DNA of 42,852 bases from a virus. The stretch covers positions 1 through 42,852 of IMG/VR virus record IMGVR_UViG_3300046683_000166; one strand, given 5' to 3'. Positions within the stretch are counted from its first letter, which is position 1, and every line of letters begins with the position of its first letter. Of this stretch, positions 7,105-12,353 are shown in pieces. Both the position numbers and the translations under genes were made by a program. The notes beneath the pieces were generated by a model. The model saw nothing but the letters and a program-made list of their open reading frames with translations, ran no database searches and was not told the DNA's origin.

Positions 7105-7299
7105 TCACTGTCCCTCGGGTTGTGCGTCCCAAATGCTTGTCACAATCGGTTTACGCAACGCGGCCAGCTCTGCGCGTAACACATTCTGCTCGTCAATCAG
7201 TTGGAGGTTCTCTGAACGCAGGCACAATGCGCACAGTCCATCCATCCACGCATCTTCGTGCTGCCAGATTGAGTGTCCGCACTTTTTGACATTGCTCAT
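7105..7299 (-). CDS. Small zinc-ribbon-like protein
   Basis: A 64-aa protein with CGHSIWQHEDAWMDGLCALC, that is one CxH and one CxxC pair able to bind a metal, followed by a helical segment. It ends in AQPEGQ, a variant of the SQPEAE tail on the next two upstream genes. That shared tail comes from a repeated DNA module that also carries a GAGG ribosome-binding site for the following gene. Its stop is immediately followed by the next ATG. Function unknown. Confidence 0.62.
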   Translation of the reverse strand: MSNVKKCGHSIWQHEDAWMDGLCALCLRSENLQLIDEQNVLRAELAALRKPIVTSIWDAQPEGQ

Positions 7300-7323
7300 T
7301 CACTCAGCCTCGGGTTGTGATAG
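7300..7323 (-). repeat. Gene-junction repeat carrying C-terminal codons and ribosome-binding site, copy 1
   Basis: Identical over 24 bases to 7491-7514. On the minus strand it encodes the tail SQPEAE and the stop, and includes CCGAGGCTGAG, whose GAGG can serve as ribosome-binding site for the following gene. A diverged 12-base core (CACAACCCGAGG on the minus strand) recurs at 7113-7124. Confidence 0.8.
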
Positions 7324-7494
7324 TGCGATCTTCATCGCGAGAATGACCAACAGCGCGTCAAAGCGGCTGGCGACTGTCAACTTCGTCGGAAACAATCCGA
7401 GTCCGCTGTGCATCACGCTGTCGTACTCCTGCACCAACTTTTCTAGGTGGTTGCGCTCCGCGATTGATAGCGGCATCACGTTGTACGGCATCAC
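7300..7494 (-). CDS. Small helical protein of unknown function
   Basis: A 64-aa protein, MMPYNVMPLSIAERNHLEKL..., predicted mainly helical with a moderately hydrophobic C-terminal helix (FDALLVILAMKIALSQ). It ends SQPEAE. The final 24 bases of coding DNA plus stop region are identical to those at the end of the upstream gene. It overlaps that gene by four bases and stops just before the downstream ATG. It was not recognised. Confidence 0.6.
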   Translation of the reverse strand: MMPYNVMPLSIAERNHLEKLVQEYDSVMHSGLGLFPTKLTVASRFDALLVILAMKIALSQPEAE

Positions 7495-7514
7495 TCAGCC
7501 TCGGGTTGTGATAG
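7491..7514 (-). repeat. Gene-junction repeat, copy 2
   Basis: Second identical 24-base copy of 7300-7323, at the end of gene 7491-7784 and running into the start of gene 7300-7494. Confidence 0.8.
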
Positions 7515-7784
7515 ATAGGCGACCAACTTTTCGGCGATATTTACTGGCAGCGCAACATAGGCAAATTCTTCCGTGCCATTCGGCCAATGCTTTGATGGGA
7601 GCGTCGCGCCGACGCGTCCTCTATCAGCAGTCCGAACCGCCTCAACTAACTCCTTCCGCTTAGCTGCGTCGAGATCGGCGCGGATGTAGCGCGTGCCGTG
7701 ATGCCCAACCTCTGCTTCAGGCGTCAGTGACACCCACCATTTGTGTTTGTGGTCGAGCCAAATCTCATCCGGCATATCGCTCAT
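7491..7784 (-). CDS. Small phage protein of unknown function
   Basis: The chosen start MSDMPDEIWLDHKHKWWVSL at 7784 gives 97 aa. A second ATG three codons later (7775) has better spacing from AGGA. A longer frame from 7838 runs into the upstream gene and was rejected. The opening 'MPDEIW' followed by a short beta strand, a YIRADL segment and a C-terminal helix is common in small phage/prophage accessory proteins. It ends with the repeated SQPEAE tail. Confidence 0.62.
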   Translation of the reverse strand: MSDMPDEIWLDHKHKWWVSLTPEAEVGHHGTRYIRADLDAAKRKELVEAVRTADRGRVGATLPSKHWPNGTEEFAYVALPVNIAEKLVAYLSQPEAE

Positions 7785-7789
7785 TCCTG

Positions 7790-8044
7790 TCACCAGCGTC
7801 CGCGCTTCTGCGGTTCTTCCTTCGCCTCCGGCTTCCACGTATCCAACGCCACGTAGGGCTTACCGGATGATTTACTGATCGCTACCTGCATCCGAATGTA
7901 GCCTTTGTCGTCAACGTCCTGCTCATGCAGCCACGACACGAAGTCCTGCGGTCTCACGCTGATCGAACCCAACACCCAGTCTGGTGCGTTCGGGTGCGGC
8001 TCGTTGAAGAAGATCCCGCTCGCGAATTTCTTGTCGTTTGCCAT
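7790..8044 (-). CDS. Small conserved phage protein (GIFF..PH..APD..GSI type)
   Basis: An 84-aa protein: KFASGIFFNEPHPNAPDWVL then GSISVRPQDFVSWLHEQ, with a beta-rich C-terminal half (YIRMQVAISKSSGKPYVAL) and a charged tail. The pattern resembles small phage proteins found beside recombination and ssDNA-binding genes, whose role is not established to my knowledge. Here it lies just downstream of the annealing protein, overlapping its stop by one base. Confidence 0.65.
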   Translation of the reverse strand: MANDKKFASGIFFNEPHPNAPDWVLGSISVRPQDFVSWLHEQDVDDKGYIRMQVAISKSSGKPYVALDTWKPEAKEEPQKRGRW

Positions 8045-8667
8045 TACCAGTCCATCCCTTCTCGTTTAATTGCGGATCGTTGCTTCGAGTCGAACCGTTG
8101 CCACAACTGCACCTTCTCCTCGCCACTGAATGCAAACACTGCATCGGTAATGGCTTCCTTGCATTGTTCCTTGTCAATCTGACCATCGTCCAGCCGATTG
8201 AGTGCTTGTCGCACCGCCATCTCTGCATCGTCGATGATCGGGTCCGGTGCTCTCTCGACGTTATCCAAAACTGTATCGGAGATGCTGGTCGATCGCTTCT
8301 GCTGATGAATTGCGTTCTCCACTTCGTTCGCTGAGGCGTACTCGGTCCCACCATAGCCACACGCAGCCAACGCGCGGCCGATAGCGGAGGTTTCGCAGTT
8401 CTCCAAGGCAGATGTCTTATTGATCTGCGACGAGTCCCTACGCTCCTCCGCGTAGCCGGTACCGACGATCAGCATTTGGATTTCACCGCCAGCGCCAATC
8501 GCCGGCCTTGCCACTATCGCCTTCATAATCACAACCGCGTCATCGACCGAGTGAATCTGAGTCTCCAACTCCCAATCGGGATGTTCCTTGCGAAACTCAG
8601 CCACGCGCAACGCTACCGTCTTGTAAGTCTTGCCGTGAATGTTCACGGTGCCCTCTTTAGAACTCAT
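8044..8667 (-). CDS. Rad52-superfamily single-strand annealing protein (probable)
   Basis: About 207 aa from the ATG at 8667, which has GAGGG six bases upstream; a longer frame from 8829 overlaps another gene and lacks family-like sequence. The core reads VNIHGKTYKTVALRVAEFRK, then LIVGTGYAEERRDSSQINKT and SALENCETSAIGRALAACGY. The last block is typical of phage Rad52/Sak/DdrA-like annealing proteins, in which it forms part of the DNA-binding oligomer. The C-terminal third is acidic and helical. With no polymerase in the genome, it probably supports recombination-dependent replication or end repair. Confidence 0.68.
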   Translation of the reverse strand: MSSKEGTVNIHGKTYKTVALRVAEFRKEHPDWELETQIHSVDDAVVIMKAIVARPAIGAGGEIQMLIVGTGYAEERRDSSQINKTSALENCETSAIGRALAACGYGGTEYASANEVENAIHQQKRSTSISDTVLDNVERAPDPIIDDAEMAVRQALNRLDDGQIDKEQCKEAITDAVFAFSGEEKVQLWQRFDSKQRSAIKREGMDW

Positions 8668-8845
8668 TTTCATCCCTCGTGTTTTGTCTGAGCCAGTCGC
8701 GGGTTCGCTCGATACCTTTTCTCCAGTGGTCAAGTTCCCAGTGGATGTAGTCTCGAGTCCCCCGCTTGTAAAGATTCCCCCGGCGATTGCTTGTAGGAGG
8801 CTCGCCACATGCTTGGGGTTCTGCGTCATCTTTCGCCGCTCTCAT
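8657..8845 (-). CDS. Small basic protein overlapping the annealing-protein gene
   Basis: A 62-aa frame (MRAAKDDAEPQACGEPPTSN...) ends with YIHWELDHWRKGIERTRDWL and a charged tail. Start and stop are both coupled: the ATG overlaps the upstream TGA (8842-8845), and its TAA overlaps the annealing-protein ATG by 11 bases. The upstream GTGAGG gives a usable ribosome-binding site. This arrangement is why the annealing gene is started at 8667. The aromatic/basic helix could bind nucleic acid, but no family was recognised. Confidence 0.55.
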   Translation of the reverse strand: MRAAKDDAEPQACGEPPTSNRRGNLYKRGTRDYIHWELDHWRKGIERTRDWLRQNTRDENEF

Positions 8846-9048
8846 TGCGAAGCCTCACGGATCGATTCTTCAAGACACGACGCACACAGCCCGCCATCGT
8901 CGGCATGACGGCTGCTAGGACGTGCGCCTTTGCATACCTCCATACACCAGGGGCATACGGTCTCGTCATCCTCTAACGAATCCCAAACCGTAATCTGGTC
9001 GGCGTCGGGCCAAGGCGTAACGTGAACAATGGAAATCGTCTTACTCAT
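8842..9048 (-). CDS. Zinc-ribbon-like small protein with two CxxC pairs
   Basis: A 68-aa product from MSKTISIVHVTPWPDADQIT at 9048, preceded by an excellent ribosome-binding site (GGAGGAAG). The frame extends to 9123, but the extra residues overlap the upstream gene. CPWCMEVC and a later CASC within about 27 residues form a likely zinc knuckle. It is one of several cysteine-pair proteins in this operon (7105, 9041, 15296, 15921 and others). Function unknown. Confidence 0.65.
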   Translation of the reverse strand: MSKTISIVHVTPWPDADQITVWDSLEDDETVCPWCMEVCKGARPSSRHADDGGLCASCLEESIREASQ

Positions 9049-9196
9049 CTTCTTCCTCCAATGCTCGTTCGCGACACTCTGCGCATTCTTCCTCATCGGC
9101 CCAGGGCTCGAACTCGTAGCCACAGCCGGCGCATTCCTTCACTTCCCAGGGGACTCGTCCCTCGTTGAACTCGTGCCAGATCGTTGAATGAGTCAT
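9041..9196 (-). CDS. 51-aa acidic zinc-ribbon protein
   Basis: From ATG 9196 (ribosome-binding site GGAGG, seven bases before) the product is MTHSTIWHEFNEGRVPWEVK then ECAGCGYEFEPWADEEECAE CRERA with an acidic tail. Two CxxC motifs make a four-cysteine zinc site. The long frame to 9364 is a shadow. Start and stop overlap both neighbours by a few bases, so it is part of a translationally coupled string. Confidence 0.62.
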   Translation of the reverse strand: MTHSTIWHEFNEGRVPWEVKECAGCGYEFEPWADEEECAECRERALEEEDE

Positions 9197-9279
9197 TTGC
9201 GCCTCCGGTAGACCATCAGGATTGGAATGCCCCAGAAGAGGGTGACCACAGCCAGATCGATCATGGGGTAGTAGGTCAT
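9193..9279 (-). CDS. 28-aa single-pass membrane peptide
   Basis: A tiny frame from ATG 9279 gives MTYYPMIDLAVVTLFWGIPI then LMVYRRRK: one transmembrane helix followed by a positively charged C-terminus. It overlaps both neighbours by four bases (ATGA at each end). Such coupling plus a clean membrane helix makes it a plausible real gene, although at this length chance cannot be excluded. Function unknown. Confidence 0.48.
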   Translation of the reverse strand: MTYYPMIDLAVVTLFWGIPILMVYRRRK

Positions 9280-9476
9280 TCTGGAAACCCGAATTTCGGG
9301 AGCTGGCGCACCGACTTGTCGAATGCGCCGATCCGTTCTTCCAAAGTCGAGATCCGGCCGGCATGCCAACCCATCGTGAAGAAATGCTCTGCGTCCTCGC
9401 GTGGAATGTTCTCCAGTAGCATCTTGCAGAGTTCCGTTTTCTCCTGCTCTGCCCATGCGTCTTGTAGTTTGCTCAC
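9276..9476 (-). CDS. Small helical protein of unknown function
   Basis: A 66-aa product from GTG 9476 (VSKLQDAWAEQEKTELCKML...), with GGAGG upstream. The frame is open further to 9635, but that part is the shadow of the membrane protein 9473-9628, which has its own start and ribosome-binding site. The sequence is mainly amphipathic helices with an AEHFFTMGWHAGRISTLEER motif of the type seen in small phage proteins ('F..GW.aG...'). No function is known to me. Confidence 0.55.
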   Translation of the reverse strand: MSKLQDAWAEQEKTELCKMLLENIPREDAEHFFTMGWHAGRISTLEERIGAFDKSVRQLPKFGFPE

Positions 9477-9628
9477 TTGCGTTCCTCCATCGATGCCACA
9501 ATTGCCCCGGCGCAAAGGAACATGGAAGAGAGCACCAGATGCACGTCGGTTCTCAATATCAAATAGAACAAGCACCAAATCGCGGACATCACGCAGCAGA
9601 AGATCGTTCCTATCTTTCTGTTGTTCAC
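9473..9628 (-). CDS. 51-aa two-helix membrane protein
   Basis: A frame from GTG 9628 reads VNNRKIGTIFCCVMSAIWCL then FYLILRTDVHLVLSSMFLCA GAIVA and a charged tail MEERK. Two hydrophobic helices are joined by a short polar loop. GGAGG lies eight bases upstream, the GTG overlaps the upstream TGA and its own TGA overlaps the next GTG. A competing soluble frame covers the same DNA (9276-9635) but has no better start. It might be an inhibitor of superinfection or an antiholin; this is speculative. Confidence 0.52.
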   Translation of the reverse strand: MNNRKIGTIFCCVMSAIWCLFYLILRTDVHLVLSSMFLCAGAIVASMEERK

Positions 9629-10041
9629 TTGCCATCCTCCGCTGTCGTGTTCACAGATACCGGCCCCGTTGAATTTGTTATCGGTAGCGGGTTCGATGTC
9701 GCAAGGTAATAGCTCTGTGGTTTGATCTTGTTGAAAACGACTGGCTGAATACCGACGCCGATCGTCTGAAGTCTGGCGAGTTCTGCATCAGTCCATTGAG
9801 TGCCTTTCAGCCATTCCTCATCCAAAGAACGAGCCTGCTCCATGGTCGACAGCGCCGAGTCTGTCATCGTGGCCACGTTGTTCCAACGCTGGCGCAGCGC
9901 CAATTCCGCTGCTGTCGGCACCAACCGCGCCGTCATCCGCTGCGTCGAGTTGATGACTGCGAGTCGTGGGATGCCACTCAGGTTGTGCAACCCGAGATCG
10001 ATCATGGGGGCGTCGGTTCCCCAGAATGCGTGTCGTCTCAT
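9625..10041 (-). CDS. Protein of unknown function
   Basis: A 138-aa product from ATG 10041, coupled to the upstream stop. The first 50 residues are MRRHAFWGTDAPMIDLGLHN..., the centre is helical (LRQRWNNVATMTDSALSTME) and the C-terminal 40 residues are Ser/Thr/Pro-rich (SNPLPITNSTGPVSVNTTAE). No transmembrane segment or metal motif is visible, and no family was recognised. Confidence 0.55.
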   Translation of the reverse strand: MRRHAFWGTDAPMIDLGLHNLSGIPRLAVINSTQRMTARLVPTAAELALRQRWNNVATMTDSALSTMEQARSLDEEWLKGTQWTDAELARLQTIGVGIQPVVFNKIKPQSYYLATSNPLPITNSTGPVSVNTTAEDGK

Positions 10042-10226
10042 GCTTTCTCCATGTCGTTGATCAACAGGTAAAAATATTCAGGGTTGAACAATGTGCTCGA
10101 TGCCTCGCCGGCTTCATCCTCGTCTTTGGCGAACAACGTGACGGTGATGTCGGCTATCTTCGCGTCTCCGGCCAAACCGTTGCCGTCGATTTCGTACAAC
10201 TCACCGCTCACTCTGTACTCGCTCAT
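10038..10226 (-). CDS. Small acidic protein of unknown function
   Basis: A 62-aa protein (MSEYRVSGELYEIDGNGLAG...) with alternating short beta strands (AKIADITVTLFAKDEDEAGE) and a hydrophobic C-terminal stretch (YFYLLINDMEKA). It is acidic and coupled to genes on both sides by four-base overlaps. Small acidic phage early proteins are sometimes inhibitors or DNA mimics, but nothing in this sequence demonstrates that. Confidence 0.55.
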   Translation of the reverse strand: MSEYRVSGELYEIDGNGLAGDAKIADITVTLFAKDEDEAGEASSTLFNPEYFYLLINDMEKA

Positions 10227-10360
10227 CGGTTGTGCCCCTCTGCGATGATGTCTGCCAAGTCGCGCTTCGTCTGCCGCTGAACCTGGCGTTGAGCGCTGCG
10301 CATCAGGCGTCGCAGCTCAGCCAGCTTTGCGGGGTTCACTCGGTAGATCGGTTCTTTCAT
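10223..10360 (-). CDS. 45-aa basic helical protein, first gene of the leftward operon
   Basis: MKEPIYRVNPAKLAELRRLM then RSAQRQVQRQTKRDLADIIA EGHNR. It is strongly basic and helical, so a nucleic-acid contact is plausible. The ATG at 10360 is preceded by AAGGAG and by the putative leftward promoter at 10387-10416. As the promoter-proximal gene of a 4-kb polycistronic unit it is probably an early product. No family was recognised. Confidence 0.58.
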   Translation of the reverse strand: MKEPIYRVNPAKLAELRRLMRSAQRQVQRQTKRDLADIIAEGHNR

Positions 10361-10386
10361 TTCTTTTCTCCTTCAATCTGAGAGTG

Positions 10387-10416
10387 AATCTAGCACCGTC
10401 TAGATAGTGTTGTCTA
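10387..10416 (-). promoter_or_regulatory. Putative leftward promoter overlapping operator boxes
   Basis: On the minus strand, TAGACA (10416-10411, five of six bases to the -35 consensus), an 18-base spacer and TAGATT (10392-10387, four of six) precede AAGGAG and the ATG at 10360. Three of the four TCTAG boxes overlap or lie within it, so a protein bound there would block RNA polymerase. Confidence 0.5.
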
Positions 10417-10427
10417 GTGGTGTCTAG
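10389..10427. promoter_or_regulatory. Operator array of four TCTAG boxes
   Basis: TCTAG occurs at 10389, 10399, 10413 and 10423, that is two pairs with a 10-base period, separated by 14 bases. The 10-base period places boxes of a pair on the same DNA face. CTAGA/TAGA half-sites and side-by-side dimers are how Arc/MetJ-type ribbon-helix-helix repressors bind. A gene for such a protein starts about 70 bases away at 10496. Confidence 0.6.
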
Positions 10428-10434
10428 AAAGAAG

Positions 10435-10464
10435 TTGACCTGACGCAATGCGCGTGGGACTATT
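10435..10464 (+). promoter_or_regulatory. Putative rightward promoter for the repressor operon
   Basis: TTGACC (10435-10440), an 18-base spacer and ACTATT (10459-10464), or GACTAT with a 17-base spacer, lie about 30 bases before ATG 10496. The -35 is good and the -10 is weak. It abuts the last TCTAG box, so the repressor could control both directions. Confidence 0.4.
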
Positions 10465-10495
10465 CGATCTGTCAAGTTGAATGGATAGAGTGAAA

Positions 10496-10630
10496 ATGCA
10501 AGAGCGGTCACAAGTCAACGTCGCGATGTCGCACGAGCAACTGATGAAGCTTCGACGGATCGCGAAGGCGAGAGATCAGACTGTCAGCCAGGTCATTCGC
10601 AAATGGGTTGATAGGAGCAAATTGAAATGA
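10496..10630 (+). CDS. Ribbon-helix-helix (Arc/MetJ/CopG-type) transcriptional repressor
   Basis: A 44-aa protein: a basic N-terminus, a beta strand SQVNVAM that would insert in the DNA major groove, helix A (SHEQLMKLRRIAKARD), then helix B (TVSQVIRKWVDR). Length and order fit the RHH fold (P22 Arc has 53 aa). The ATG at 10496 follows GGATAGAG; an in-frame ATG at 10481 would add five residues. It faces the TCTAG operator array and divergent promoters, so autoregulation and control of the leftward early operon are likely. It is translationally coupled to the next gene (AATGA). Confidence 0.75.
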   Translation: MQERSQVNVAMSHEQLMKLRRIAKARDQTVSQVIRKWVDRSKLK

Positions 10631-10827
10631 ATCAATCGGAAGAGATCCTGCGTTACCTGCAAAAGCCACATAGGACGTTGACGGCGCTCGAGGCGCTGCA
10701 GCGATTCGGTTGTATGCGTCTTGCCCCTCGCGTGCTCGAACTGCGCCGGCAGGGTCATCAGATCAAGTGCACGATGGTGCCGGTAGGTCCGCGACACAAA
10801 CGAGTAGCGAGGTATTGGCTGACATGA
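10627..10827 (+). CDS. Small helix-turn-helix protein of the phage type with VARYWL ending
   Basis: A 66-aa protein: MNQSEEILRYLQKPHRTLTA, then LEALQRFGCMRLAPRVLELR, RQGHQIKC and a C-terminal KRVARYWLT. This corresponds to the common phage winged-helix family with 'ILxxL..g.slT..eAl..fG..rLaaRi.eLr..G..I'. It is thought to bind DNA; the role is unproven. The last codons and following ATG are part of a 23-base sequence repeated at 11037. Confidence 0.75.
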   Translation: MNQSEEILRYLQKPHRTLTALEALQRFGCMRLAPRVLELRRQGHQIKCTMVPVGPRHKRVARYWLT

Positions 10828-10829
10828 GT
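10807..10829 (+). repeat. 23-base direct repeat, copy 1
   Basis: A perfect 23-base match to 11037-11059. It covers the end of one gene (residues ARYWLT, stop) and the ATG of the next. Flanking bases differ at once on both sides. The repeats frame the small gene 10824-11057 and could have arisen by, or allow, gene gain or loss through recombination. Confidence 0.85.
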
Positions 10830-11057
10830 GTCAAGGGGCGCTATCCGCCGCTGGTTGGGGATCTTCGCTATATGGCTGTCGCTGAGATGCGTGCACGCGG
10901 ATGGCTTTTTAGAGAGATTGGAGAATTGTTAGACATTACGCGTGCGCGTGCCAGACAGATGAACAAACGCGCGCTGCGTCTGGGATATAGGCCGAATAAG
11001 AGTCGCGAGATAGACGAGGTTCTGGAAGAAAACATCGCGAGGTATTGGCTGACATGA
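10824..11057 (+). CDS. Small sigma-like helix-turn-helix protein
   Basis: A 77-aa protein from ATG 10824 (overlapping the previous TGA). It has LRYMAVAEMRARGWLFREIG then ELLDITRARARQMNKRALRL, an HTH resembling sigma-70 region 4 / MerR-like small regulators ('G.s.reIg..Lgit..rvrQ'). The C-terminus, ARYWLT, is identical to that of the previous HTH gene because of the 23-base repeat. It probably binds DNA. Confidence 0.65.
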   Translation: MSVKGRYPPLVGDLRYMAVAEMRARGWLFREIGELLDITRARARQMNKRALRLGYRPNKSREIDEVLEENIARYWLT

Positions 11058-11059
11058 GT
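11037..11059 (+). repeat. 23-base direct repeat, copy 2
   Basis: Second perfect copy of 10807-10829, again spanning ARYWLT, the stop and the next gene's ATG (11054). Confidence 0.85.
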
Positions 11060-11398
11060 TACGAAAAAGCGACATTGAAAGCGTGGATTCTCGAAGAGGC
11101 CGCAGGCGAACCGATTCTCGCTGTTGTCATTGGCGAGATGGGGTGGGGCGGCGTCTTTTGTTCCGAGAGAATCGAAGGCTATGACACGCACATTCGCGGC
11201 AAAGTCTTGACATGGGAAGCTGCAGAACCATTTTTGTCGTACCAGTTCGATTATGGATTTGGCGCGCCGGAATGCGAGGCTGTCTATGTCTGGACTGAGA
11301 CCAAGGTCATGTTCGTCACTCAATACGATGGCTCGACCTGTTTGGATTTTGTTCCACGGCATCCGATCGACTGTGATCCCGCGATGCCGGGTGGCTGA
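11054..11398 (+). CDS. Protein of unknown function
   Basis: A 114-aa protein from ATG 11054 (MSYEKATLKAWILEEAAGEP...). It seems to be a mixed alpha/beta soluble domain with strands ILAVVIGEMGW, GKVLTWEAAEPFLSYQFDYG, AVYVWTETKVMFVTQYDGST and a Pro-rich end. It is in the small-gene string under the repressor promoter. No motif allows a function to be assigned. Confidence 0.6.
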   Translation: MSYEKATLKAWILEEAAGEPILAVVIGEMGWGGVFCSERIEGYDTHIRGKVLTWEAAEPFLSYQFDYGFGAPECEAVYVWTETKVMFVTQYDGSTCLDFVPRHPIDCDPAMPGG

Positions 11399-11399
11399 C

Positions 11400-11549
11400 A
11401 TGATCCACGTCGCCGCCTTCTGCCTGATCGTATGGTTCGTGATTGCGAACCTCGATCTGGTGTGGTGGATCGTCAAGATAGTCGGCGTAGCGGCGCTTTT
11501 TGTGTGCGGGCTGGTCTTGCTATGGCTGTTGATCATTTTGAAGCATTGA
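11400..11549 (+). CDS. 49-aa two-helix membrane protein
   Basis: From ATG 11400, one base after the upstream TGA: MIHVAAFCLIVWFVIANLDL then VWWIVKIVGVAALFVCGLVL LWLLIILKH. Almost all residues are hydrophobic, forming two membrane helices. It lies in an early-type operon away from the lysis genes, so a role at the host membrane such as superinfection exclusion is possible but unproven. Confidence 0.58.
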   Translation: MIHVAAFCLIVWFVIANLDLVWWIVKIVGVAALFVCGLVLLWLLIILKH

Positions 11550-11560
11550 AGGAGGGTCGA

Positions 11561-11776
11561 ATGAGTATTCTGCTTTCGATCGTCGCCTATGCGGCCGGTG
11601 CGCTGACTGCCGGCGCGTTCATTGACTGGTGGATGAATCGCGGCGATTGCTATCTGTGTTGGGAGTGCGAAGAGTCGGTGATTCGAGATCGGAGACCGTT
11701 GCCGCGAACTCCTCTCTATTTGCTTTGTGCTCGATGTCGTATGCGGCTCGGCCATGAAAAGAAAAACCCGCGTTGA
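11561..11776 (+). CDS. Membrane-anchored zinc-ribbon-like protein
   Basis: A 71-aa product from ATG 11561, preceded by AAGGAGG. An N-terminal transmembrane helix (ILLSIVAYAAGALTAGAFID) is followed by a cytoplasmic domain with CYLCWEC and CARC pairs about 29 residues apart, a probable zinc site, and a basic end. A small membrane-tethered zinc protein directly after another membrane protein suggests that the two might act together. Confidence 0.6.
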   Translation: MSILLSIVAYAAGALTAGAFIDWWMNRGDCYLCWECEESVIRDRRPLPRTPLYLLCARCRMRLGHEKKNPR

Positions 11777-11885
11777 CATTGCGTCGCGGCGGGTTCATCT
11801 TGAAGCGGTCGAACTGTGTCAGCAGCACGACTTCAAGCAAGTTTATCCCCCTGCTGCCAAAGTTGCAAAAACCTGTGAAAGCTAG
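11754..11885 (+). CDS. 43-aa basic protein of unknown function
   Basis: A frame from ATG 11754, overlapping the end of the previous gene by 23 bases: MKRKTRVDIASRRVHLEAVE then LCQQHDFKQVYPPAAKVAKT CES. The helix-rich composition resembles coding sequence more than the competing frame 11773-12072, which is open only by virtue of Arg/Pro/Ser-rich codons. Translation is uncertain. Confidence 0.4.
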   Translation: MKRKTRVDIASRRVHLEAVELCQQHDFKQVYPPAAKVAKTCES

Positions 11886-12074
11886 CCTGCTCTCGAGGCG
11901 AAATACTCTCAGGCGAACCACCCGAGTTCTCGACAATCGGTATCAGGCTCTGACCTACCGCCGTCACCCTGACCCCTCTAACTGGGATATGAAGTACCCT
12001 TCTCGTGCCCCGCCAAGTGGGCCTACCAGAGGGGGAAAAGGCGGAGTATTCACCAAAATAGGGAGAGAGTAGAG
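11886..12074 (+). other. 189-base region without a convincing gene
   Basis: A 99-aa frame (TTG 11773 to 12072) crosses it but has low-complexity Arg/Pro/Ser composition and a weak start, so it is not called. The region ends with GGGAGAGAG seven to ten bases ahead of ATG 12075, a strong ribosome-binding site. A short GCCC...GGGC pairing near 12010-12030 is the only structure noticed. It is probably a leader for the replication-module genes. Confidence 0.4.
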
Positions 12075-12353
12075 ATGGGAAGACGTCTCACAGAGGAAGA
12101 GAAAGCATTCATCCGTGAATCGAAATGGCCGGTTTATGTCACTCGGGAGAACTTCATGGCGAAATTCGGATGGCTAACGTCGGAAACGACCCTCAAGCGC
12201 CTAATGACATTGAAAACGAAAAAAAAGGGTATTTGGAAATATGGCGGCGAAATCGATGGGGCGGGCGACCGACATTGCAGATATGAGATGGCCCGACAGG
12301 ATAAGTTGCGTGGGATGAGCGAGGCGGATGACTGGCGGAAGTCGCACCGATGA
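12075..12353 (+). CDS. Small protein upstream of the replication gene, unknown
   Basis: A 92-aa basic protein (MGRRLTEEEKAFIRESKWPV...) with features of a winged or homeodomain-like fold (NFMAKFGWLTSETTLKRLMT) and a Lys-rich hairpin (TKKKGIWKY). It overlaps the next gene's ATG. Its basic charge and place directly ahead of the initiator-like gene suggest DNA binding in replication or regulation. Confidence 0.58.
   Translation: MGRRLTEEEKAFIRESKWPVYVTRENFMAKFGWLTSETTLKRLMTLKTKKKGIWKYGGEIDGAGDRHCRYEMARQDKLRGMSEADDWRKSHR

Noticed and set aside
10317-10511. 64-aa minus-strand frame across the divergent control region
   Set aside because: Covers the operators and promoter elements and overlaps the better supported gene 10223-10360.
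10868-11779. 303-aa minus-strand frame opposite the small rightward genes
   Set aside because: Five coupled plus-strand genes with ribosome-binding sites occupy this DNA; the minus product is Ser/Arg/Ile-rich without domain-like sequence.
11773-12072. 99-aa frame from TTG
   Set aside because: Low-complexity Arg/Ser/Pro composition, weak start, overlaps the better 43-aa candidate at 11754-11885.
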